DNA of 36,399 nucleotides from Desulfobacteraceae bacterium (GCA_011389735.1 JAABTS010000044.1:1-36399); one strand, 5' to 3'; counted from the first letter of the stretch, positions 23,492 to 31,689 are shown. A program made the numbers and translations. The notes: a model not told the origin generated them from the sequence alone.

Positions 23492-23708
23492 GATTCTAAT
23501 TTCGGCCACTAAATGGTGTCGGGTTACGCGTGGACGGCATCAGATGTTAACCCCGGAATAAAGTGTTGAAATTTCGTAGCTGTTTGAACGGCATGTATTC
23601 GCTAACCCGACCTACGGGAGAGCTGCAACGGGTTGTTTTCTCCCGTAGGTCGGATTAGCGCAGCGTAATCCGACATCCGGCAAAACCAGACTGGCCGAAG
23701 CTAGAACC
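23492..23708. repeat. Large imperfect palindromic element upstream of brxL
   Basis: The outer arms GATTCTAATTTCGGCCACT (23492-23510) and 23690-23708 match as inverted repeats in 15 of 19 positions. Next inward, TGTCGGGTTACGC pairs with GCGTAATCCGACA. The centre is a 20-bp hairpin GCTAACCCGACCTACGGGAG (23601-23620) with 23640-23659 (one mismatch). There is no coding capacity. The outer motif (ggTTCTA..TTCGGCC) recurs at 29607 and 34780, suggesting one element family. Confidence 0.7.
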
Positions 23709-23748
23709 ATGCCCACATTTAACATAACCCACTCAAGAGGGATAAAAA

Positions 23749-25782
23749 TTGACTGAAGAAAACACCGTAGATGAATTGTTGAACGCCCATTTCGCCGGAA
23801 AAGTAATGCGGAAAGATTTGACCAAGCTGTTAAAAGGCGGGGCCAATGTGCCGGTTTACGTGCTGGAATATCTACTGGGGATGTATTGCGCCGTCAATGA
23901 TGAAGGGGAGATTCAGGACGGCCTCAAGAGAGTCAAGGATATTCTATCCGAGAATTATGTCCGGCCCGATGAATCCGAAAAAATCAAATCCAGAATCAAG
24001 GAACTCGCCAATTATAAGATTATTGATAAGGTCACGGTCAGGCTGAACACAAAAAAGGATCTGTATGAAGCGGAATTGTCGAATCTTGGGGAAAGAGGGA
24101 TCGAAATTTCGAGCCGTTATGTGAAAGAATTTGAAAAGCTGCTGGTCGGCGGAATATGGTGTATCATCAGCCTTACTTATTTATATGAAAAGGAATCCAA
24201 AAGCTCGCCGTTTCGGGTGACGGAACTGAAGCCGATCCAGATGCCGAATCTGGATTTGCAGTCCGTATTCGACGGACGGCGGGCGTTTACGGAAAGCCAG
24301 TGGATCGACGTGCTGCTACGATCAACCGGCCTTGAACCGGTCCATTTTGACGAACGCGTGAAGTGGCATCTCATCACTCGTTTGATTCCGCTGGTGGAAA
24401 ACAATTACAATATTTGCGAACTGGGGCCGAGGGGAACGGGTAAAAGCCATGTGTACAAGGAAATCAGCCCCAATTCCATCCTGGTGTCCGGCGGCCAGAC
24501 CACGGTTGCGAATCTGTTTTACAATATGAGTTCCCGGAAAGTCGGCCTGGTGGGAATGTGGGACGTGGTCGCGTTTGACGAAGTCGCCGGAATCAGATTC
24601 AAGGACAAGGACGGCGTACAGATCATGAAGGATTTCATGGCGTCCGGGTCTTTTTCCAGAGGAAGGGAGATGATCGGCGCCAACGCCTCGATGGTGTTTG
24701 TGGGCAATATCAACCAGAGCGTGGATACACTTCTGAAAACATCGCATTTATTCGCTCCGTTTCCCGAGGAAATGATCGATTCCGCCTTTTTCGACCGGAT
24801 GCACTGCTATCTGCCGGGTTGGGAAATTCCCAAAATGAAGCCTGAATTTTTAACCAACCAGTATGGATTGATCGTGGATTTTCTGGCTGAATTTTTTCGC
24901 GAAATGCGCAAGCGGAGTTTCCGGGATGCGATAGATCCCTATTTCAGGATCGGGAACAATTTGAACCAGCGGGATGTGATCGCGGTTCGGAACACGGTTT
25001 CGGGACTTTTGAAATTGCTGTATCCGCACGGAGAATTTGACAGGGACGCGGTCGAACGGTGTTTTGTATATGCGCTTGAATCCCGGCGGCGGGTCAAGGA
25101 ACAGCTCAAGCGGATCGGCGGCATGGAGTTTTTCGATGTCCATTTCAGCTATATCGACAATGAAACGCTTGAGGAAAAATTCGTGAGCGTTCCGGAACAG
25201 GGCGGCGGGACACTGATTCCGGACGGGCCCATGAAACCGGGAACCATGCATACGGTCGCTCAGGGCGCCAACGGCCATCTGGGGTTGTACCGGCTGGAAC
25301 TTCAGATCGTCGCCGGAACCGGAAAACTTTCCATATCCGGATCGGGGGCGGGTTCAAAGACAAAGGAGGCGATCAAGATCGCGTTCGATTATTTCAAGGC
25401 CAATATTTCCAGGGTCAGCTCGTTCAGCAAGGCGGGCGACCATGATTATCATCTCCATGTCGTGGAAATGCATAACACGGGCGCGGCGTCGGCGCTGACC
25501 TTGTGCAGCTTCCTCGTATTTTGTTCCGGGCTGATGAACAAACCGGTTCAAAGCCGGATGATCTGTCTCGGAGACATGAGCCTGGGCGGAAATATAATCC
25601 CGGCGGAAAATTTCGCCCAATCGCTTCAGACCGGATTCGACGCCGGCGCAAGACGAATTTTAATCCCCATGAGCAGCGTCGGCGATATCCCGACCATCCC
25701 CGGCGAATTGTTCGCCAAATTTCAGACCAACTTTTTTTCCGACCCCGTGGATGCTGCTTTTAAGGCGCTTGGGGTGGAGTGA
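23749..25782 (+). CDS. brxL: BREX AAA+ protein BrxL with Lon-like domain
   Basis: A 677-aa protein ending the BREX operon. The AAA+ core has Walker A GPRGTGKSH near residues 226-234 and Walker B VVAFDEVAG near 272-280. The C-terminal Lon-protease-like domain covers about 505-670. In a gapless comparison with the remembered E. coli Lon site, the catalytic Ser falls on Ala580 (TGAASAL) and the catalytic Lys on Ala623 (NFAQS), so proteolysis is not expected. BrxL proteins form ring-shaped DNA-binding hexamers and are needed for defence but not for methylation. TTG is the start, with AAGAGGG upstream. Confidence 0.95.
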   Translation: MTEENTVDELLNAHFAGKVMRKDLTKLLKGGANVPVYVLEYLLGMYCAVNDEGEIQDGLKRVKDILSENYVRPDESEKIKSRIKELANYKIIDKVTVRLNTKKDLYEAELSNLGERGIEISSRYVKEFEKLLVGGIWCIISLTYLYEKESKSSPFRVTELKPIQMPNLDLQSVFDGRRAFTESQWIDVLLRSTGLEPVHFDERVKWHLITRLIPLVENNYNICELGPRGTGKSHVYKEISPNSILVSGGQTTVANLFYNMSSRKVGLVGMWDVVAFDEVAGIRFKDKDGVQIMKDFMASGSFSRGREMIGANASMVFVGNINQSVDTLLKTSHLFAPFPEEMIDSAFFDRMHCYLPGWEIPKMKPEFLTNQYGLIVDFLAEFFREMRKRSFRDAIDPYFRIGNNLNQRDVIAVRNTVSGLLKLLYPHGEFDRDAVERCFVYALESRRRVKEQLKRIGGMEFFDVHFSYIDNETLEEKFVSVPEQGGGTLIPDGPMKPGTMHTVAQGANGHLGLYRLELQIVAGTGKLSISGSGAGSKTKEAIKIAFDYFKANISRVSSFSKAGDHDYHLHVVEMHNTGAASALTLCSFLVFCSGLMNKPVQSRMICLGDMSLGGNIIPAENFAQSLQTGFDAGARRILIPMSSVGDIPTIPGELFAKFQTNFFSDPVDAAFKALGVE

Positions 25783-26035
25783 GGGGTGAATATTCAGGCG
25801 CCCTTCCGGCGGCGTGCATGAAATGATCTTCAACCGGGGATATGATGTTGTATCAATACACGGTCCCTGACGCCAGGCTTTCCTGAAAAGGGCCAGAAGC
25901 AATTAATTACGCGATGATTGGAGCATATTGGGAATATGTTTCAGATGCAGGTATTTCCATACATTCCAACCTCATCATTCCTTCAAGGTGAAACTCGATA
26001 GCATGGGATTGGTTCCATTTCCGGCCAATATGTTT
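25783..26035. other. Gap after brxL with no recognisable gene
   Basis: These 250 bp hold no open frame or repeat that I can support. No Rho-independent terminator with a T-tract is seen after brxL. Confidence 0.5.
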
Positions 26036-26108
26036 TCACCGCAGAGGCGCAAAGGACGCAAAACAGTCGATTTGTTTCACCTCTGCGAACTTTGCGCCTC
26101 TGCGGTGA
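26036..26108. repeat. CACCGC hairpin repeat, copy 3
   Basis: The best-preserved copy: TCACCGCAGAGGCGCAAAG at the left and CTTTGCGCCTCTGCGGTGA at the right are exact complements (19 bp). The spacer holds further partial complementarity. It sits inside the 3' part of the minus-strand toxin stub. Confidence 0.9.
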
Positions 26109-26271
26109 GTTTATTCCGGCATTGGTTGTGGCCTGATTTTGAACCAAGCCCCATAGCATTTTTAATAAGCGTTTCAACTAACAATTCAAAATTATGCCGT
26201 GCAAGTCTTTGAATTTCTGAAGGTAATGCTTCGAAGCATTTCCCAAATTTACTTGATGTATAGTGTTTCAA
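26077..26271 (-). pseudogene. RelE-like toxin stub truncated at a hairpin repeat
   Basis: Reading from 26271, MKHYTSSKFGKCFEALPSEI followed by QRLARHNFELL is the N-terminal third of a RelE-like toxin family whose members are about 85-90 aa. The sequence then diverges (VETLIKNAMGLGSKSGHNQC) and runs into the CACCGC repeat, ending in repeat-encoded AEAQSSQR. The start overlaps the antitoxin stop by four bases (ATGA-type), as in intact pairs. Confidence 0.65.
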
Positions 26272-26468
26272 ATCTCTCTGGCCTTGCCGGCGGTATATTC
26301 TTCCAGTGCTTCTTCAGCAAGTTTATCAAGCTTTCCTGATGCCGCATCCGCTTCAATCTGTGCATCCCAAACGTCAGCATCAAATGCGACAAACCAACGC
26401 CGAAATTCTATTAATTCTTTCTGTGTTAATTGTGTTATTTCTCGTTCAATTGCTTCAACTGTCGCCAT
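26268..26468 (-). CDS. Antitoxin-like protein of the truncated minus-strand pair
   Basis: A 66-aa protein, MATVEAIEREITQLTQKELI, then EFRRWFVAFDADVWDAQIEA and an acidic C-terminus with KLDKLAEEALEEYTAG. This is a common small antitoxin encoded just before RelE-like toxins. GAGGAGAAA lies before its start when read on the minus strand. It is complete while its toxin partner is not. Confidence 0.7.
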   Translation of the reverse strand: MATVEAIEREITQLTQKELIEFRRWFVAFDADVWDAQIEADAASGKLDKLAEEALEEYTAGKAREI

Positions 26469-26560
26469 ATTTTCTCCTCATTCATTTTATGGTTAATGCA
26501 TATTTTGCACATTTTCGAGGATCGGGTAGGACAGTGGCCTCACGGCCCCCTTCCCCCCTA

Positions 26561-26595
26561 AGAACCGTGCGTGACAGTTTCCCGTAACACGGCTC
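26561..26595 (-). ncRNA. Group II intron domain V
   Basis: On the minus strand this reads GAGCCGTGTTACGGG, AAAC, TGTCACGCACGGTTCT. That is the conserved domain V hairpin of bacterial group II introns, with the GAGCCGT...ACGGTTCT stem and a GAAA-like loop. It is followed by AGGGGG-type sequence typical of intron 3' ends. Together with the maturase tail at 26637 it shows that the 3' end of an intron remains. The rest of the intron is absent. Confidence 0.8.
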
Positions 26596-26636
26596 AAGCG
26601 TTTCGAAAGATCATTTTTTCGGAGCGGCCCGGCAAT

Positions 26637-26732
26637 TCACATCCCCCATGTCATTGCAATTTTCGCTTTCTTGTCATGTCTGCGCTTATAGAAGTATGCT
26701 GCATCTTCTTTTGTGTATGGATTGGCGTGGGC
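26637..26732 (-). pseudogene. C-terminal remnant of a group II intron maturase
   Basis: The minus-strand frame from an in-frame TGA (26733-26735) to TGA 26637-26639 reads AHANPYTKEDAAYFYKRR, then HDKKAKIAMTWGM. The NPY...YF.KR pattern is that of the last residues of intron-encoded proteins. It lies about 40 bp upstream of domain V, the normal distance. No reverse-transcriptase or maturase core precedes it. Confidence 0.6.
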
Positions 26733-26750
26733 TCAAAATCTTGACATACC

Positions 26751-26793
26751 TTTGAATACCGATTTTCGACAGTTTTGTCAATCGGTATTCAAA
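26751..26793. repeat. Perfect 14-bp inverted repeat
   Basis: TTTGAATACCGATT (26751-26764) is the exact complement of 26780-26793, with a 15-bp loop. It stands where the intron remnant loses coding sense. It could be an element end or a hairpin. A GTAGGTCGGGTTAG motif (26834-26847) and GTAACCCGAC (26933-26942) form a wider inverted pair further right. The interval 26794-27081 has no gene I can support. Confidence 0.7.
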
Positions 26794-27081
26794 GGGCTTA
26801 TCGGTCTTTTTGGATATTTCATCGACTGAAAAAGTTTTTCGCGTAGGTCGGGTTAGCCGGCACCTGCATTTCAAACATCCCCGTAAATTTTTTAGATGAT
26901 CATAATTGTCTTAAAATCCCATGCCGACCTCGCGTAACCCGACGTTGCAGTCTGAAAAAATCCGGGGATTTCCCGAGACTTACCAATACTTTCGGCACAA
27001 CCATCTTGCGTATTTGTTTCGACGCCTCCGCTTGGCCATTCGCCGGAGTTGTTGGTAAACAAGCCTTGCATGGAGCGAACG

Positions 27082-27333
27082 AACGGCCGTCTGGGATTGT
27101 ACCGGCTCGAACTCCAGATCGTCGCCGGAACCGGAAAGCTTTCCATCTCCGGATCGGGGGCCGGTTCAAAGACAAAAGAGGCGATAAAAATCGCGTTCGA
27201 TTATTTCAAGGCCAATATTTCCAGGGTCAGCTCGTACAGCAAGGCGGGCGACCATGATTATCATCTTCATGTCGTGGAAATGCATAATACCGGGGCGGCG
27301 TCGGCGCTGACATTATGCAGTTTCCTCGTATTT
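27082..27333 (+). pseudogene. Fragment of a second brxL (Lon-like domain)
   Basis: This aligns without gaps to 25270-25521 of brxL, residues 508-591 (from NGHLGLYRLELQIVAGTG to LCSFLVF). Most differences are at third codon positions. Only two residue changes are evident (His to Arg near the start; Phe to Tyr in VSSYSKAG). It therefore comes from a related but diverged brxL that evolved under selection, and is not a recent copy. Both ends are abrupt. The frame runs on only to a stop at 27364-27366. Confidence 0.9.
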
Positions 27334-27442
27334 GAGAATATGTTTTATAGTCTTTCAGAAAAATAACGCAACCGCCGCGATACACAACATGATCACTCTT
27401 TCGATAAACACATGGGAAATCGGAGAACTTGACCGGCTCTTC

Positions 27443-27482
27443 ACAAAAAAAACCGCGTCCAAAAGGACACGGTTTTTTTTTA
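27443..27482. terminator. Rho-independent terminator (bidirectional)
   Basis: An A-run, CCGCGTCC, AAAA, GGACACGG and a nine-T run form a strong 8-bp stem (one G-T pair) with a tract on each side. It works best as the end of the minus-strand lipase gene, whose stop is about 50 bp away, and can also stop plus-strand transcripts. Confidence 0.9.
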
Positions 27483-27529
27483 ACAGCGTTATGATTATCT
27501 GATGGTTCTACATAATCGGTTAAGCTTAA

Positions 27530-28432
27530 TTAGAATCCCCGGTTTTTGAGATCACGAACCATATCCCGGTAGAATTCCCTTGCGTCGAACCCAGGGGTGA
27601 AGCCGGGGAGAAGTCCGATGCCGCGGTCTACGATAGCGAAGTGGCTTACGCCGCCGCACCACCAGGCCCCTGATTCAATGCCCTTGAAATTGGCGTAAGG
27701 AGCGGAGTTGACCCATACTGCCCCGTCATTGCCCCATTCGCCGCCGAGATTCATAACGATGCTGGTCGCCTGAAGCGCTGCATCCAGGATAGGTCCTTTA
27801 ATTTTGGCGCCGTAGCTCTGACAGTAAACGCCGCTGGCGCCCGAGTTCAGATCGCCGGCCGAAGCGTTGAACGCCGCCATGGTGGATCGAAGCAGTTGAT
27901 AACCGGCGTCCAGGCTGTTCGGAGATTCGTCGCCCTGAATGATCCGTCCGACGACGTTCAGCATATCGCCGACATAAGGTTCCGCCCAGTCGGGAATAGC
28001 GCCGAGGATGATGTCGGCAAGAACGCTGCCTTTGTGAGGGCTGGCGACAGTGGTGAAAGAAGCTACATAATTTTTCATGTAGGGATATTTTTTGAACATG
28101 GCCCGTGTGTCAAGGCCGCCTTTTGAATGGGCGATAATGTTGACTTTATTGACCCCGTAGGCGTCCATGACATCTTCGATTTTCTGTTTGATCTGATCCG
28201 CGTTTTCATCGCTGCTTGACCAGGCGTCCTGTCCGCCGCCTTCGACGATGGCGCCGTATGATCTCAGATAATTGGGAACACGCCCAAAATAGTCAAAGCC
28301 CAGCGTGTTGTCGCCCAGGGCCACGCCGTGAAGCAGAAGAACGGGATATTTCGTGGTGCAGTCTCCAGCAAATCCGTTGCCGGCCATTCCGATCATTGCG
28401 ATGCTTAACGCCAAAATTACCAGTTTTTTCAT
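27530..28432 (-). CDS. Secreted lipase (alpha/beta hydrolase, Pseudomonas/Burkholderia-type)
   Basis: A 300-aa exported lipase or esterase. Residues 1-22 are a Sec signal peptide ending in GFA. VLLLHGVALG (31-40) is the oxyanion-hole strand. The nucleophile elbow IIAHSKGGLD (99-108) places Ser103. Asp236 (GNDGAVWVNSA) and His264 (GVSHFAIVD) fit the rest of the triad in the lipase family I arrangement. The ATG at 28432 is preferred to one 45 bp upstream because AGGAGAGG directly precedes it and the signal peptide starts there. No lipase-specific foldase gene is adjacent. Confidence 0.88.
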   Translation of the reverse strand: MKKLVILALSIAMIGMAGNGFAGDCTTKYPVLLLHGVALGDNTLGFDYFGRVPNYLRSYGAIVEGGGQDAWSSSDENADQIKQKIEDVMDAYGVNKVNIIAHSKGGLDTRAMFKKYPYMKNYVASFTTVASPHKGSVLADIILGAIPDWAEPYVGDMLNVVGRIIQGDESPNSLDAGYQLLRSTMAAFNASAGDLNSGASGVYCQSYGAKIKGPILDAALQATSIVMNLGGEWGNDGAVWVNSAPYANFKGIESGAWWCGGVSHFAIVDRGIGLLPGFTPGFDAREFYRDMVRDLKNRGF

Positions 28433-28466
28433 TTTTCCTCTCCTTTTTAATTGAAAATCGTTAAAT

Positions 28467-28487
28467 ACCATGAACATCGTTTATGGT
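28467..28487. promoter_or_regulatory. Possible operator palindrome upstream of the lipase gene
   Basis: ACCATGAAC-ATC-GTTTATGGT is a 21-bp near-palindrome (one mismatch per arm) 35 bp upstream of the lipase start. It could be a regulator site. Only symmetry and position support this. Confidence 0.3.
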
Positions 28488-28600
28488 GCGAGTATATAAA
28501 AGAGGCGTCGAATGGTCAATCAGCGCAAGTCGGATTTCAAGCTTCACAAATTCTGACTCTATCTTTCATTTATTCCGACTCCGCTAAAACCGTTATGCGG

Positions 28601-28620
28601 GGCGGCTTTTCCAGGCCGCC
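28601..28620. repeat. GC-rich hairpin in the lipase to SEC-C gap
   Basis: GGCGGC (28601-28606) and GCCGCC (28615-28620) form a 6-bp stem with an 8-base loop in the divergent region. Apart from it, 28433-28763 holds no gene that I can recognise. Confidence 0.45.
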
Positions 28621-28763
28621 ACAATATAAACGCCGGCAAGCTTGACCAACCGCCAAATAAATAGTAAGATACATCCCAAAAGTCAGGCGATAAGAGGCGC
28701 AAATGGCATAAGTTCAAAACATCATGGAAAAAACCTTGAAACTGGGAATAAGGATTGAAAACT

Positions 28764-29603
28764 ATGATTTCAGTATTTGACGGCGATAAAATTGAATTCA
28801 CTTTTGACGCTGGAAAAAAGAAAGGTGAAAAATATACAGGTGATTTTCATATATGCGATAGTCCGACATGTTCTTGCACGAGTATCTTATTTAATTTAAA
28901 AAGCGGCCGGCCTGATGAAACCGAAGAATTTCATTTTTATATCGATGTTTTAAAAAGAGAACCATTGGAAACCGGTATAAAGGCCGTAACGCGTAAAGAC
29001 ATGGAATTCGCCGGGTTATTTGCAAAAGATATTTCAGATGAGGATTGGAAGGAATTTTATGAATTCTTTAAAAACGTCAAAAAATACATCATCGATAATA
29101 CGCCCCTTTCAAAAATACAAATTGATTTTCCCGCTGATAGTATCGAAAATCACAGCCGTATGGTGGGCTATTATGAAACTTTTCCTTATGCGGAAATGCT
29201 GAATTTCAAACTGGATGACGCTTCTTACACAATCGATGACCAGTATTGTCTCAAAACCAATTGTTCCTGCAAACACACCGTAATAGGCTTTATTCCCATT
29301 AGTGAAGACGGCGAATTAAACGGAAAAACTGATTATATATATTTCAATTATATAAACAAGACATGGGAAATCGAGGCGCATGACTCGGAAGCGGATATAG
29401 CCCGTTTGGTCGGGAAGGTAATAGAGAACAAATGGCATATTTTGTTCAAGGAAAGACACAAGAAACTGAAAACATTATACAAAATGAATAAAAATGATTT
29501 CAAGAGCGCTCAAAAAAACAGCGTCGCACCTGTAAAGAAAACAGGCAGAAATGCTCCCTGCCCGTGCGGAAGCGGAAAGAAATATAAGAAATGTTGCATG
29601 TAG
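28764..29603 (+). CDS. SEC-C motif protein with two N-terminal Cys clusters
   Basis: A 279-aa protein. The C-terminus GRNAPCPCGSGKKYKKCC is a SEC-C zinc-binding motif of the SecA tail type. Two further Cys clusters are spaced through the protein: CDSPTCSCTSILF near residue 34 and CLKTNCSCKHTVIGF near 160. Each is followed by a similar strand, suggesting a duplicated zinc-binding domain. ATG 28764 (MISVFDGDKIEF) is chosen; TTG 28755 would add three residues. Its role is unknown. Confidence 0.75.
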   Translation: MISVFDGDKIEFTFDAGKKKGEKYTGDFHICDSPTCSCTSILFNLKSGRPDETEEFHFYIDVLKREPLETGIKAVTRKDMEFAGLFAKDISDEDWKEFYEFFKNVKKYIIDNTPLSKIQIDFPADSIENHSRMVGYYETFPYAEMLNFKLDDASYTIDDQYCLKTNCSCKHTVIGFIPISEDGELNGKTDYIYFNYINKTWEIEAHDSEADIARLVGKVIENKWHILFKERHKKLKTLYKMNKNDFKSAQKNSVAPVKKTGRNAPCPCGSGKKYKKCCM

Positions 29604-29606
29604 GTG

Positions 29607-29637
29607 TTGGTTCTCAGTTCGGCCAAAATCCCCCTAT
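29607..29637. repeat. Copy of the GGTTCT..GTTCGGCCAAAATCCCCC repeat
   Basis: GTTGGTTCTCAGTTCGGCC followed by AAAATCCCCCT matches, in opposite orientation, 34765-34795. It directly adjoins the truncated end of the UPF0175-like stub. Confidence 0.75.
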
Positions 29638-29639
29638 AA

Positions 29640-29705
29640 CTACTCCGCAGTGATTCGCATGGCGGGAAAAACAACTTCCGGTATTTCGATTGTTAATGTC
29701 GTCAT
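29640..29705 (-). pseudogene. UPF0175-like antitoxin stub
   Basis: From ATG 29705 the minus strand reads MTTLTIEIPEVVFPAMRITA, then E and a stop. This is the N-terminal end of UPF0175-type antitoxins, which are about 80 aa with a later HTH. AAAAGGAAC precedes the start. The break coincides with the dispersed repeat at 29607-29637, which replaces the remainder of the gene. Confidence 0.55.
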
Positions 29706-29781
29706 ACAAGGTTCCTTTTCTTTTATGACTATAATACTCCAATTTTGGTTTTTCTTGGCATGATTCTTGCTGTTACCCGGG

Positions 29782-31689
29782 CTATCCCGAACTTTCTCCC
29801 TCACGAATAGTTTCAAGGGCTTCCCATCGGCCATAGGCGGTTTCGATTTCCTGCTCCAGGCCCTCGAACCTTTCCTTTACGGCCGCTATCTCCGTTTTCT
29901 CCGTTTTATAGAATTTCGGATCGGCCATGGCGGCGGCCAGGGTTTCACGTTCCGATTCCAGCACTTCGATTTTACCGGGCAGATCCCGGAGTTCGAGCGT
30001 TTCCTTGAAACTGAGTTTTCGGGGCTTTTTCGATTCGGGTTTCCGGCTTTTTTTAGCGGACGCCTTTTTTTCAGGAACCGGCGGCGATTGAGGCTCGGGG
30101 CGCTGGATCAACCAGTCGTCATAACCCCCGGCGTATTCGGTAAGCCCGCCTTTGTCGTCAAAAGCGATCGTTCCGGTGACCACATTGTTCAAAAAAGCGC
30201 GGTCATGGCTGACCAGCAGGATAGTATGCGGAAAATCAAACAGAAGTTCTTCGAGCAATTCCAGTGTTTCCGCGTCCAGATCGTTTGTGGGTTCGTCCAG
30301 GATCAGCAGGTTGGAGGGTTTTACGAAGAGTCTGGCCAGCAGTAGCCGGTTTTTTTCGCCTCCGGATAGGATATACACGGGCGTCCGGCATCGTTCCGGG
30401 GTAAACAAAAAATCTTTGAGATAGCTGATCACATGCCGCCGTTGACCATTGATCGTCAGAAAATCGTTTCCATCGGCGATATTTTCCTGAACTGTTTTTT
30501 CTTCATCGAGGGCTGTTCGCAGTTGATCAAAGTAGACCGGGGTTAAATCGGCGCCGTGCCGAACCTCCCCTTCCGAGGGGGCGATTTCCTTGAGAAGGAT
30601 TTTCAACAGGGTGGTCTTTCCCACTCCGTTGGGCCCGATAACGCCCAGTTTATCACCGCGCATGACGGTCGTGGAAAAGCGGTCGATAATCCGTTTGCCT
30701 TCATAAGAAAAACTCACATTTTTGGCCTCGATGACAATTTTGCCGCTTTTTTCGGATTGCTGCAACCGCATGCTCGCGTTTCCGGGCTGTTGACGACGCC
30801 TGCGCCGTTCTTCGCGCATTTCCTTGAGCTTTCGAACCCGCCCCTCGTTACGGGTGCGCCTGGCCTTGACCCCCTGCCTGATCCACGCCTCCTCCTGAGA
30901 GAGCGTTTTATCGAACCGTGCGTTCTGCTTTTCTTCGGCTTCCAGATCCGCCCGGCGACGTTCCATAAAGGTTTCATAATTGCATTGATGGGAGTAAATC
31001 CGGCCCCGGTCCAGTTCCATGATCCGGGTCGCGATTCGTTTGAGGAATTCCCGGTCGTGAGTGATGAACAACAAGGTTTTGACATGTCGCAGAATGAAAT
31101 CCTCCATCCAGACGATGGTGTCTATGTCCAGATGGTTGGTGGGTTCGTCGAGAAGAAGCAGGTCGGGGTTTGTTACAAGCGCCTTTGCAAAGAGCGTCCG
31201 GCGTTTCACTCCCGCGGAAAGGTTTTTGAACCGGGCGTCCGGGTCCAGGCCGATCCGGGACAGGATGCTGTCTATTTCCGGCAATAGCTCCCATGCGTCC
31301 TCTTTGTTCAGCCTGTGTTGCAATCGTTCCGGTTTACCGTTGGACGGGCCTGTGCGATCTTTTTGGGAGGCGCCGGCGATCTTCCGGTGTTCGGCCAGAT
31401 CCCGGCCTTTTTGACCGAAGGCCGACGCGGTGACATCAAACACGGTTCCTGCAAAGGCTTCGGGAACATCCTGATCCATCGCCGATACGACAATTCCTTG
31501 TTGCCTGATGCTTTCACCGGCGTCCGGGCGGATTTCGCCGGTGATAAGCCTGAACAAAGTGGTCTTGCCGACGCCGTTTCTCCCGATCAATCCAATACGT
31601 TCTCCTTTTTCAATTTGCAGGTCGACGCCGTCGATCAACGGCGGAGCGTCGATTCCCCAACGGGCGTTTTTCACGGTAATCAGCGCCAT
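29782..31689 (-). CDS. uup: ABC-F family ATPase (Uup-like)
   Basis: A 635-aa protein with two ABC cassettes and no membrane span. The first P-loop GRNGVGKT is at residues 36-43 with signature LSAGVKRR near 158. The second P-loop GPNGVGKTT is near 350 with signature LSGGEKNRLLLARL near 440. The linker between them is rich in Arg and Glu. A C-terminal coiled coil with LPGKIEVLESERETLAAAMA, followed by DPKFYK, is typical of Uup. Such proteins act on ribosomes or on DNA-associated processes. It is 27 bp downstream of the RlmL-like gene on the same strand, so cotranscription is likely. Confidence 0.92.
   Translation of the reverse strand: MALITVKNARWGIDAPPLIDGVDLQIEKGERIGLIGRNGVGKTTLFRLITGEIRPDAGESIRQQGIVVSAMDQDVPEAFAGTVFDVTASAFGQKGRDLAEHRKIAGASQKDRTGPSNGKPERLQHRLNKEDAWELLPEIDSILSRIGLDPDARFKNLSAGVKRRTLFAKALVTNPDLLLLDEPTNHLDIDTIVWMEDFILRHVKTLLFITHDREFLKRIATRIMELDRGRIYSHQCNYETFMERRRADLEAEEKQNARFDKTLSQEEAWIRQGVKARRTRNEGRVRKLKEMREERRRRRQQPGNASMRLQQSEKSGKIVIEAKNVSFSYEGKRIIDRFSTTVMRGDKLGVIGPNGVGKTTLLKILLKEIAPSEGEVRHGADLTPVYFDQLRTALDEEKTVQENIADGNDFLTINGQRRHVISYLKDFLFTPERCRTPVYILSGGEKNRLLLARLFVKPSNLLILDEPTNDLDAETLELLEELLFDFPHTILLVSHDRAFLNNVVTGTIAFDDKGGLTEYAGGYDDWLIQRPEPQSPPVPEKKASAKKSRKPESKKPRKLSFKETLELRDLPGKIEVLESERETLAAAMADPKFYKTEKTEIAAVKERFEGLEQEIETAYGRWEALETIREGESSG

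Noticed and set aside
30556-31287. A 243-codon plus-strand open frame across the ABC-F gene
   Set aside because: The minus strand holds both ABC cassettes; the plus frame lacks motifs and a ribosome site.
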